Origin: Flavobacterium ardleyense
Lineage (GTDB): Bacteria > Bacteroidota > Bacteroidia > Flavobacteriales > Flavobacteriaceae
NCBI RefSeq assembly: GCF_033547075.1
Contig: NZ_CP137891.1
Coordinates: 1,426,001-1,490,000 of the forward strand
DNA length: 64,000 bases
Direction of reading: 5' to 3'
The notes beneath the pieces were generated by a model. The model ran no database searches. It saw only the letters and a program-made list of their open reading frames with translations, and was not told the origin of the DNA. Position numbers and translations under genes: made by a program. Shown piece after piece: positions 44,848 through 52,417 of this stretch (within the stretch, counting starts at the first letter, position 1; each line of letters starts with the position of its first letter).

Positions 44848-46251
44848 ATGCCAAATACGAATCGAAATAGCAAAATTCACTTTGAAATTTCAGAACGTCG
44901 AGTTTTGCTCCGGCTGATTGATATCATTTCTGTAGCTGCAGCAATGATCTTACTAGGTCAAATTTTTCACATTGAATATTTCAACAAAATATACAATAGT
45001 TGGACTTACGGACTTGTTTTGGTTTTATACTTATCAGCAATAGGATCTATTTTTGAAATCTATAATTTGCAAATTGCGAGTAATCAATTTCAATCCATTA
45101 AAAATGTACTGTTAACGAGTTCGCTCACCGTGCTTTTTTATATACTTACACCTTTATACACACCAGATTTGCCCAATAAGCGAGTCGAAATTTTATTTTT
45201 TTACCTAGCAGTTGTAGTTCCAATATTTGTCTGGCGAATGATTTACGTACGTTATTTTGCAGCAAATCGTTTTAAGAAAAACGCCATCTTAGTTGCCGAA
45301 AGTAAGGATTGCCAGAAATTGGTGAAAGATTTAGGTCTCAATGATCCTCACTACACTGTTGTAGGATATGTAAATATTAATAAAGCAACGTATGAATCTG
45401 AGGATTCTCCTAATTTAAAAAAAGTAAATTCAGAAAATGTTGAAAAATTTGTGGTCGAAAATAATGTCTCCGATATCATTATCGCCACCAAAGAAACTTC
45501 TGAAATATCAATCAATATCTATAATCAGCTGATAAAGTTGTTGGAAAGTGGTTATAATATCAAAGAATATTCGCACTTGTACGAGCAGCTAAATCAGCGA
45601 ATGCCTGTGCAATATTTAGAAAAAGATTTCTTTAAATATTTTCCATTTAGTAGAAGTAATCAAAACCGACTTTACCAGTTTTCGGCAAGAGCGATCGATA
45701 TATTATTTTCGATTGCAGGACTTATCGTTATGATTGTCTTAATTCCAATTATCGTCATTATTAATTTGGTTGCCAATAACGGAAAACTCTTTTATACACA
45801 GCAACGAGTAGGTTTAAATGGCGAAAATTTTAAGATTTTCAAATTTCGAACCATGACCAAAAACTCTGAAAAAGATGGCGCTGTATTTTCTACAGTGAAT
45901 GATATTAGGGTGACGCCTTTCGGCAAATTTATGCGAAAGACGAGAATTGACGAATTTCCACAGTTTATTAATATTTTAAAAGGCGAAATGAGTCTCATTG
46001 GTCCTCGACCGGAACGTCCGATTTTTGTAGATCAAATTGCTCAAAATATGCCGTTTTACACCACAAGGCACGTAATTAAACCTGGCTTGACGGGTTGGGC
46101 ACAAGTTAATTATCCGTACGGTGAAACTCTTGAACACAGTTTGATAAAGCTTCAATATGACTTGTATTATATCAAACATCGAAATATTTTTATGGATATT
46201 GATATTATGGTAAAAACCCTTAGTACGGTACTTTTTTACCGAGGGCAATAA
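44848..46251 (+). CDS. Undecaprenyl-phosphate sugar-1-phosphate transferase (WbaP/WcaJ type)
   Basis: A 467-residue polyisoprenyl-phosphate hexose-1-phosphate transferase with full architecture. It has four N-terminal membrane segments (about 20-110), a Rossmann-like middle domain (about 140-235), a re-entrant helix (about 287-308) and the catalytic domain. That domain carries QRVGLNGENFKIFKFRTM (about 319-336), TRIDEFPQFINILKGEMSLI with the Asp-Glu pair (about 365-384), GPRPERP and IKPGLTGWAQVNYPYG. It starts the repeat unit on undecaprenyl phosphate, with glucose- or galactose-type phosphate as the usual substrate. It ends the locus, converging with the DUF4105 gene and overlapping it by 32 bases. 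Confidence 0.9.
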   Translation: MPNTNRNSKIHFEISERRVLLRLIDIISVAAAMILLGQIFHIEYFNKIYNSWTYGLVLVLYLSAIGSIFEIYNLQIASNQFQSIKNVLLTSSLTVLFYILTPLYTPDLPNKRVEILFFYLAVVVPIFVWRMIYVRYFAANRFKKNAILVAESKDCQKLVKDLGLNDPHYTVVGYVNINKATYESEDSPNLKKVNSENVEKFVVENNVSDIIIATKETSEISINIYNQLIKLLESGYNIKEYSHLYEQLNQRMPVQYLEKDFFKYFPFSRSNQNRLYQFSARAIDILFSIAGLIVMIVLIPIIVIINLVANNGKLFYTQQRVGLNGENFKIFKFRTMTKNSEKDGAVFSTVNDIRVTPFGKFMRKTRIDEFPQFINILKGEMSLIGPRPERPIFVDQIAQNMPFYTTRHVIKPGLTGWAQVNYPYGETLEHSLIKLQYDLYYIKHRNIFMDIDIMVKTLSTVLFYRGQ

Positions 46252-47398
46252 GAAGTTGGGTGTGGACTAATTCTAAAATCCAAGGCTTTTTAGTTAAGCC
46301 CATTCTCAAAACTATTATTACTATGGTCACAAATAGTGGCAGCACAATCCAAAAGTGAATTTTGTTGAGCATCAGAATAAAATAGAGTGCAAAGCATGCC
46401 GAAAGAAGGTAAGTCAATTTCTTGAGCAGTTCCGTTTTTTTATTTAGCGAAAGCGCTACAAAAAGCAGTAATAATGGATTCAGCAAAAGTGCATTGTAGT
46501 TGTAAGCAAGTTCGCCATGCAAAGACCAAAACCCTGCTACCACAAAGAATAACCCTATAAATCCGATCAAGGTTAAAAAGGTTAGGGAAATAATTTTTTT
46601 GTTCAAAATCAAAATTGCCAATAAAACTCCTAGATATACAACCCAATTATTCCACCACGAGAAGGGCGGTTTCTGGTTTGGTTGGGCTAAAATAACCTCG
46701 GCTTTTTCGGCCAAAGGTTTTCCGCTAATTTTAGTAGTGCCAAGACTTTGTAGCAATTCAATTGGAAGAAATAACAAAGTTGCTTGCTGATCTACTTTTG
46801 TTCCAAATATGATGGAAGTTCCTAATTTTTCAAAAAAATGACCCTCAAAAAAAGGAAAAAGTGTTTCGCGATATGTAAAGTTGAGGTTTTCTCTTTTACT
46901 AATTACATTACTGCCAAGGATATTATTGAGAAGATCTACTGCCATATTCGTGCAGTTTTTGTCGATAAATTTGTAAGTGTAGGTTCCTTCGTTAGAAACT
47001 AAGACTCGGCTGAGCTCATCAAATAAGGATTGTTTTTGAGCATCGGTCATATGAAGCTCTTGCTCCACAATTGCGCGTTGTTCATACTTGTATTGCAAAA
47101 CAAAGTCGGAAAAAGCTTCTGATGTGGCGAAATATTGCAAATCACCTTTGGCAAATTTCCCTACAAAATTTGGTGTGGCAAAGTCAAAAGCGCCGTAATT
47201 ATAAACGATGTCAAGATTTGTCGCTTGGTCCGTGATTCTGATCGCGGTATGGCCAAAGAGCGCATAAACTTCATTTCCAGTGCCACAAGTAAGAACGCTT
47301 ACACGAGCATTCTTGGAGAGTTCTTCGGCCTGAAATTGTGGTAAACTAAATAGAGATAGTAGTATAAAAAGTAGAAACTGACTGCCGCAAATTTTCAT
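46220..47398 (-). CDS. DUF4105 (Lnb N-terminal domain) membrane protein
   Basis: A 392-residue protein with a signal peptide (about 1-24), a periplasmic DUF4105 domain and about four C-terminal membrane helices (about 250-385). The domain contains GNEVYALFGHTAIRI with His50 and KFIDKNCTNMAVDLL with Cys149, in the order expected of a papain-like cysteine hydrolase fold. The activity of bacterial DUF4105 proteins is not settled. It is encoded 21 bases after the PorV-like gene and is probably in one transcript with it. Confidence 0.85.
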   Translation of the reverse strand: MKICGSQFLLFILLSLFSLPQFQAEELSKNARVSVLTCGTGNEVYALFGHTAIRITDQATNLDIVYNYGAFDFATPNFVGKFAKGDLQYFATSEAFSDFVLQYKYEQRAIVEQELHMTDAQKQSLFDELSRVLVSNEGTYTYKFIDKNCTNMAVDLLNNILGSNVISKRENLNFTYRETLFPFFEGHFFEKLGTSIIFGTKVDQQATLLFLPIELLQSLGTTKISGKPLAEKAEVILAQPNQKPPFSWWNNWVVYLGVLLAILILNKKIISLTFLTLIGFIGLFFVVAGFWSLHGELAYNYNALLLNPLLLLFVALSLNKKTELLKKLTYLLSACFALYFILMLNKIHFWIVLPLFVTIVIIVLRMGLTKKPWILELVHTQLLIALGKKVPY

Positions 47399-47419
47399 AA
47401 TGCTGTTGCTAAAAATAGA

Positions 47420-48487
47420 TTATCTAAAAATTCCCAAGTCAACTTTGAGTGAAAAGACATTAGAATACAGGGCTGCACTTTGATCTCCCAAATCGGTCAG
47501 GGCATAATCAACTTCGATGCCTTTGTATTTGAAACCAAGTCCAATATTTGGTTGGAAACCAACTTTATCGCTGCCGTCAATTTGCGAAATATTTTGAAAA
47601 TTTCCAACTCCTGCACGAAGGTAAACCAAATCAATATACCCAAATTCAACACCTACTGCGGGATCTATACTCACAACGTCGCTTGAAATAATATCGTTGG
47701 TTCTTGCAAACCGCATATTTAAATTGGCTGCAGCCAAAATGCTATAGTCATATCTAATTACGAATTTTTTTGCCACTCCCAATTGTGCTTTTGGTAAAGT
47801 AATTTCGGTCGATTCTGGCAATTCTTGATTCTGACCAGGTATTGCCGCCTGAATTTTCGCAAATTCTTCTTCATCGATATTCCAAATATTATAAGTGGTG
47901 GTAATATCTCGAAGCATCAAACCTACTTGCCAGTCATTTTTTTCGAATTGCAAACCAATATCAAAACCAACTCCCCAAGAATTGGCAAATTTTCCAATTA
48001 CTCGGCGAATAACTTTGGCATTTACTCCATATTGAAATCCTGGAACTTGTAATTTTCGAGCGTACGAAAACGTAAAACCATAATCGGCGGCAGAGAATAG
48101 GCTGATTCGGTTGTAATCTATATTTCCGTTCTGATCAATAAGTTCGGTGGTATTAAGAATATCATCAACGCCAAAGCGAATTATCGAAATCCCAAAAGCC
48201 GAGCGATCGTCAATCGGTTTAGCGTAAGCGATATAATCATACTGAGCGATGTTGGCAAAATAACTAGCGTGCATCAAGGCAACTTGTCCATCCTCCAAGC
48301 CTATGAGTCCGGCTGGATTCCAGTAGCCAGAAGTTACATCATTTGTACTTGCAGTAACTGCATTTGACATTCCCAAAGCTGCTGCATCTACACCAATATT
48401 CATAAATTCATTCGAATATTTCCGTACTGCCTGTGCCGAAGAAATCGCAGTAGTTAACAGAAGCAGGAAGAGATAGTTATATTTCAA
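47420..48487 (-). CDS. PorV/PorQ-family outer-membrane beta-barrel protein
   Basis: A 355-residue outer-membrane protein of the PorV/PorQ (UPF0164) family. A signal peptide (about 1-19, ending SSAQA) is followed by the family opening NIGVDAAALGMSNAVTAS and TSGYWNPAGL (about 31-60), then FadL-like barrel strands ending in a short aromatic C-terminus (LKVDLGIFR). PorV and PorQ serve the T9SS cell-surface attachment complex; this paralogue may do so or may be a PorV2-like relative. The start is TTG at 48487: the codons after it give a perfect signal peptide, no ATG is available before residue 29, and the promoter fits. Confidence 0.85.
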   Translation of the reverse strand: MKYNYLFLLLLTTAISSAQAVRKYSNEFMNIGVDAAALGMSNAVTASTNDVTSGYWNPAGLIGLEDGQVALMHASYFANIAQYDYIAYAKPIDDRSAFGISIIRFGVDDILNTTELIDQNGNIDYNRISLFSAADYGFTFSYARKLQVPGFQYGVNAKVIRRVIGKFANSWGVGFDIGLQFEKNDWQVGLMLRDITTTYNIWNIDEEEFAKIQAAIPGQNQELPESTEITLPKAQLGVAKKFVIRYDYSILAAANLNMRFARTNDIISSDVVSIDPAVGVEFGYIDLVYLRAGVGNFQNISQIDGSDKVGFQPNIGLGFKYKGIEVDYALTDLGDQSAALYSNVFSLKVDLGIFR

Positions 48488-48518
48488 AGTTTTATTTTTT
48501 GTTGAAAATTTGAAGTGG

Positions 48519-48547
48519 CAAAAATAGTATTTTTAAACGGGGTTCAA
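48519..48547 (-). promoter_or_regulatory. Promoter of the porV-like gene and DUF4105 gene
   Basis: On the minus strand TTG (48547-48545) and TATTTTTG (48526-48519) are separated by 18 bases, a full match to TTG-N17-23-TAnnTTTG. Transcription would start near 48512, 25 bases before the TTG start codon. Confidence 0.7.
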
Positions 48548-48601
48548 ATCAAAAGCAGCGGTCTTTTGGCGAAAGCCCTAAAATCATTATAAAAAACGCA
48601 G

Positions 48602-48629
48602 TTGTCTTAGAGTTATTGTACTAAATTTG
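48602..48629 (+). promoter_or_regulatory. Promoter of pssA
   Basis: TTG (48602-48604), a 17-base spacer and TAAATTTG (48622-48629) match the Bacteroidota consensus; the pssA ATG follows 28 bases later. Confidence 0.7.
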
Positions 48630-48657
48630 CGAGGAAACATTTCAAAAATTATCGAAT

Positions 48658-49374
48658 ATGAATATTAAAGCTCAAGTTCCAAATACTATTACATTGCTCA
48701 ACCTTTTGTCAGGCTGTATTGCTCTAGTATATGCAACAAATGCCAACTATGAAATGGCTTTTATTTGGGTTTGCATCGGAATATTCTTAGATTTTTTTGA
48801 CGGATTTTTCGCCCGCCTTTTCAATGTATCTAGTCCACTCGGTTTGCAACTCGACTCATTAGCAGATATGGTGACAAGTGGCGTGGCTCCTGGCTATGTA
48901 ATGTTTAGAATGATTAACGAAAATATGAGTTTGCCGTTTGAATATTTTGCATTTGCTGGATTTTTAATAACCCTTGGATCTTGTTATAGATTAGCGAATT
49001 TTAATATTGACGAAAGACAAACCGAGTCTTTTATTGGACTTCCAACCCCGGCAAATGCACTTTTTATTTTGAGTTTACCGCTGGTTTTAAAATATACAGA
49101 TTCATTAATTTTACTCGAAATCCTGATCAACCCTTACATCCTTTTGGGAATTTGTTTGTTGAGCGCGTATATCTTAAATGCCGAAATTCCGTTGTTTAGT
49201 TTGAAGATCAAAAAGAATTTTAATTGGGCAGCAAATAAATTACAACTCTCATTTCTAGTTATTTCAGTAGTACTTTTAGCACTATTTCAATACGCTGGAA
49301 TCCCATTAGTTATTATCTTCTACGTGATTCTTTCTATCATCAACAACAGATTTTTCGCAAAAGCGTCGCTCTAA
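48658..49374 (+). CDS. pssA: CDP-diacylglycerol-serine O-phosphatidyltransferase
   Basis: A 238-residue inner-membrane enzyme making phosphatidylserine from CDP-diacylglycerol and serine, the precursor of phosphatidylethanolamine. The complete CDP-alcohol phosphotransferase signature D-G-x2-A-R-x8-G-x3-D-x3-D is present at residues 48-70 (DGFFARLFNVSSPLG onward). About seven hydrophobic segments surround it. Substrate assignment follows from resemblance to the type II PssA of Gram-positive and Bacteroidota species (opening VPNTITLLNLLSGC). It has its own promoter and its end overlaps the convergent lptB by four bases. Confidence 0.9.
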   Translation: MNIKAQVPNTITLLNLLSGCIALVYATNANYEMAFIWVCIGIFLDFFDGFFARLFNVSSPLGLQLDSLADMVTSGVAPGYVMFRMINENMSLPFEYFAFAGFLITLGSCYRLANFNIDERQTESFIGLPTPANALFILSLPLVLKYTDSLILLEILINPYILLGICLLSAYILNAEIPLFSLKIKKNFNWAANKLQLSFLVISVVLLALFQYAGIPLVIIFYVILSIINNRFFAKASL

Positions 49375-50111
49375 AATTCTAACTTTTTCTTACGAAGTTC
49401 AAAATTCTGACCCAAATAAACGCGTCTTACCATTTCGTCCTCAACGAGTTCTTCTGGAACACCCGCTTTCAAGATTCCACCTTCAAACATTAGGTAGGTT
49501 TTGTCGGTGATGGCCAAAGTTTCTTGTACATTATGATCAGTAATTAAAATACCGATATTTTTATTTTTTAGCTGAGCCACAATTCGCTGAATATCTTCTA
49601 CTGCCACAGGATCGACACCCGCAAATGGTTCGTCAAGCAAGATAAATTTAGGATCGGTGGCAAGGCAACGTGCAATTTCTGTACGTCTGCGTTCTCCACC
49701 AGAAAGCAAATCACCACGATTGGTTCGGATATGCTCAAGGCTAAATTCAGAAATTAAAGTCTCCATTTTAGCAATTTGCTCTTCTTTGCTAAGTTTGGTG
49801 AGTTGAAGTACGCTTAAAATATTGTCTTCGATACTAAGCTTTCTAAAAACCGACGCTTCTTGGGCTAGATAACCAATGCCATGTTGGGCACGTTTGTACA
49901 TCGGGTCGTGGGTAATATCCTTGTCATCGAGAAAAATATTGCCGCTGTTGGGCTTTACAAGACCCACAATCATATAGAAAGATGTAGTTTTTCCAGCACC
50001 ATTTGGCCCTAACAATCCTACGATTTCACCTTGATTTACCTCCACCGAAATGCCTTTTACAACACTTCGACCTTTATAGGTTTTTACTAAATTTTCTGCT
50101 CTTAGAATCAT
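49371..50111 (-). CDS. lptB: LPS export ABC transporter ATPase LptB
   Basis: A 246-residue ABC ATPase that powers extraction of LPS from the inner membrane with LptF/LptG. Walker A is GPNGAGKTT at 35-43, the signature LLSGGE at 135-140, Walker B FILLDE at 156-161, and the switch His lies in ITDHNV. The D-x-x-F-A-G-V-D-P block after Walker B and the VRRVYLGQNF C-terminus are the LptB hallmarks. It is the last gene of a leftward run kdsD-tatC-CMD-lptB, 91 bases after its predecessor. Confidence 0.92.
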   Translation of the reverse strand: MILRAENLVKTYKGRSVVKGISVEVNQGEIVGLLGPNGAGKTTSFYMIVGLVKPNSGNIFLDDKDITHDPMYKRAQHGIGYLAQEASVFRKLSIEDNILSVLQLTKLSKEEQIAKMETLISEFSLEHIRTNRGDLLSGGERRRTEIARCLATDPKFILLDEPFAGVDPVAVEDIQRIVAQLKNKNIGILITDHNVQETLAITDKTYLMFEGGILKAGVPEELVEDEMVRRVYLGQNFELRKKKLEF

Positions 50112-50202
50112 ATTTTGGGCATTTAAATCGCTTTCGCTAAATGAGACTTGTGCTGCAAAGAAACTGATAAATTAAAAATTTCGCTGCAGCCTTAACAGTA
50201 CT

Positions 50203-50559
50203 TTATTGCTGATCGTTTTCTTCTAAAGCATCCCAAAATTCATAGGCGCGTCGCAAATGAGGAATTACGATTGTGCCTCCAACAAGCGTTGCGATACCGA
50301 GAGCTTCCATTACTTCAACTTTGGTTAGTCCTTGTTTATGCGCGGTCTCGAGGTGATAGGCAATGCAATCGTCGCAACGTAAAACTGCCGAAGCTACGAG
50401 GCCTAGCAATTCTTTGGTTTTTACATCAAGCGCGCCAGCCATATAAGCGTTTGTATCTAAGTTGAAAATTCTTTTGATGATTTTGTTTCCATCATCATTT
50501 AGAATTTTCTCATTCATCTGAGTTCTATAATTATTGAATTCTTGTACTTTGTTTGGCAT
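50203..50559 (-). CDS. Carboxymuconolactone decarboxylase/AhpD-like protein
   Basis: A 118-residue AhpD-fold protein. The catalytic motif E-x11-C-x2-C-x3-H is complete: Glu50, Cys62, Cys65, His69 in RCDDCIAYHLETAHKQG. Such proteins are peroxidase-like thiol reductases rather than true decarboxylases. Its start overlaps the end of tatC, so the two are coupled. Its presence between tatC and lptB is probably conserved in flavobacteria (from memory), with no known functional tie to either. Confidence 0.85.
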   Translation of the reverse strand: MPNKVQEFNNYRTQMNEKILNDDGNKIIKRIFNLDTNAYMAGALDVKTKELLGLVASAVLRCDDCIAYHLETAHKQGLTKVEVMEALGIATLVGGTIVIPHLRRAYEFWDALEENDQQ

Positions 50560-51364
50560 CTTTAAGTTGATTTCGTACGACAGCAGCAGCTATAAATATA
50601 CTTGCTTCGTAAATTAATAATATTGGAATAGAAACTATAATCTGACTAATAACGTCTGGAGGAGTTACAATAGCAGCTACCAAAAGAATGATAATAATTG
50701 CATATTTCCTGTATTTGCGTAAAAATTCGTCTGTAACCAGTCCTAATTTTGCAAGGAAATAAATCACAATCGGCAATTCAAATAATAAACCAGTGGCCAA
50801 AACCGACGTTTTAATCATTCCCATATAGGAAGAAAGATTAAACTCGTTTTTAATCACATCACTTATTGTAAATGTTGCAAAGAAATTGACCGATAACGGA
50901 ACGATAATAAAATAGCCAAATAACACTCCAACAAAGAATAAGATGGAGGAAATAAAGATAAACAATTTCGCATTTTTCTTCTCGTTGTCATAGAGCGCAG
51001 GACTAACAAAACTCCACACTAAATATAAGATGTAGGGAAAAGCAAGGATAAAACCAGCCGTAATACAGGTCCAGATTAACATAGAAATCTGTCCTTCCAT
51101 ATCAGTATTTTGAATCACAAAGGGGAATTCTTCCACACAAAGTCCGTCTACTCCAAAAAACTGTGATACCTGACAAAACAGTCTGTAGGTAATAAATTGT
51201 GGATCAACTGGCCCGAAGATAATTTGATCAAAGATAAAGTCACTGACAAAAAATGTTGCCGATGCCATAACCAAAATTCCTATCGAACTGCGAACAAGCA
51301 GCCACCTTAATTCTTCAAGATGATCCAAAAAACTCATCTTGTCCTTATTTACTTTTTTTGCCAT
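50531..51364 (-). CDS. tatC: Sec-independent protein translocase TatC
   Basis: A 277-residue protein with six membrane helices, the receptor for twin-arginine signal peptides. The N-terminal KMSFLDHLEELRWLLVRS block carries the conserved His-Leu-Glu-Glu-Leu-Arg motif. Other marks are the conserved Phe-Pro-x-x-Leu-Tyr turn in AFPYILYLVWSFVSPALY and the LFELPIVIYFLAKLGLV helix. A long insert in the first periplasmic loop (about residues 50-80) is common in Bacteroidota. The ATG at 51364 abuts the kdsD stop. No tatA/B gene is in the window. Confidence 0.92.
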   Translation of the reverse strand: MAKKVNKDKMSFLDHLEELRWLLVRSSIGILVMASATFFVSDFIFDQIIFGPVDPQFITYRLFCQVSQFFGVDGLCVEEFPFVIQNTDMEGQISMLIWTCITAGFILAFPYILYLVWSFVSPALYDNEKKNAKLFIFISSILFFVGVLFGYFIIVPLSVNFFATFTISDVIKNEFNLSSYMGMIKTSVLATGLLFELPIVIYFLAKLGLVTDEFLRKYRKYAIIIILLVAAIVTPPDVISQIIVSIPILLIYEASIFIAAAVVRNQLKDAKQSTRIQ

Positions 51365-52329
51365 TAGATGAGTCCTTCTTTAAGTATATCGTGCAAATGT
51401 AGCACTCCTTTGTATTGTTCATTATCCAAGACAAGCAGTTGCGTGATGGCGTTATCCTCCAAGATATTTAGAGCTGTAACTGCCATATCTGATGCTTGAA
51501 GAGTTTTTGGATTGCTAGTCATAATGTCTTTGGCGCTCAAATCTGCAAATGTATCCCGGTCATTCAGCATCCTTCTTATATCACCGTCGGTAATAATTCC
51601 CACTAGTTTTCCATTCTCTATAACTGCAGTTACGCCTAAACGCTTCTCAGAGATTTCGAAAATGACTTTTTTTATACTATCATTTGGAGAAACCATCGGT
51701 TTTTGTGCTCCTTCGAGCATATCAGATACTTTTAACAATAATTTTTTACCCAATGCACCTCCCGGATGATATTTGGCAAAATCGGTGGCTTTAAAATCTT
51801 TCATTTCCATAAGGCAGATCGCTAGCGCATCGCCCATCACGAGTTGAGCGGTTGTGCTATTAGTCGGGGCTAAATTATTTGGACAAGCCTCTGCATCAAC
51901 TGTAGTATTAAGGATAAAATCGGATGTTTTTGCAAGAAAAGAATTTATATTTCCAGTCATTGCAATCAAGGTGTTTCCAAAGATTTTAATTATAGGTGCA
52001 AGTGCTTTGATTTCTGGACTGTTTCCGCTTTTGGAAATGCAAATAATAACATCTCCAGGTTGTACCATTCCAAGATCGCCATGAATTGCTTCGGAGGCAT
52101 GAAGAAATATTGAAGGTGTTCCAGTCGAATTCATTGTTGCCACGATTTTCTGAGCAATTATCGCACTTTTGCCGATTCCAGTAACAATTAATCTTCCTTT
52201 GCAGTTGTAAATAGCCTGAACGCTATCAACGAAATCTTGATCTAGTAAATCTGCTAATTTCTTAATAGATTCGCCCTCAGAATATATGGCTTTTTTGGCA
52301 GCGCCGATTATGTTTTCTTTAGTTATCAA
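51364..52329 (-). CDS. kdsD: Arabinose-5-phosphate isomerase (KdsD/KpsF family)
   Basis: A 321-residue enzyme converting ribulose-5-phosphate to arabinose-5-phosphate, the first step toward the LPS sugar Kdo. An SIS domain has TGIGKSAIIAQK, STGTPSIFLHASEAIHGDLG and ISKSGNSPE (about residues 45-105); two CBS domains follow (about 200-321). I place the start at the TTG at 52329 (ITKENIIGAAKKAI next), giving the family's usual length. The longer frame from 52389 would begin inside the -7 box at 52394-52387. It heads the leftward operon kdsD-tatC-CMD-lptB. Confidence 0.85.
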   Translation of the reverse strand: MITKENIIGAAKKAIYSEGESIKKLADLLDQDFVDSVQAIYNCKGRLIVTGIGKSAIIAQKIVATMNSTGTPSIFLHASEAIHGDLGMVQPGDVIICISKSGNSPEIKALAPIIKIFGNTLIAMTGNINSFLAKTSDFILNTTVDAEACPNNLAPTNSTTAQLVMGDALAICLMEMKDFKATDFAKYHPGGALGKKLLLKVSDMLEGAQKPMVSPNDSIKKVIFEISEKRLGVTAVIENGKLVGIITDGDIRRMLNDRDTFADLSAKDIMTSNPKTLQASDMAVTALNILEDNAITQLLVLDNEQYKGVLHLHDILKEGLI

Positions 52330-52386
52330 TGCAGAATTATTTATAAATTTGTTGGAGTAAAAGAAAATAGCTATATTTATCTGTTG

Positions 52387-52394
52387 CAAATTTA
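52387..52394 (-). promoter_or_regulatory. -7 box of the kdsD operon
   Basis: On the minus strand TAAATTTG fits TAnnTTTG; transcription from about 52381 would leave a leader of some 50 bases to the TTG start at 52329. No clear TTG lies at the -33 position. The divergent recQ begins 24 bases away. Confidence 0.5.
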
Positions 52395-52417
52395 TACAAA
52401 ATTACCATTAACACAGA

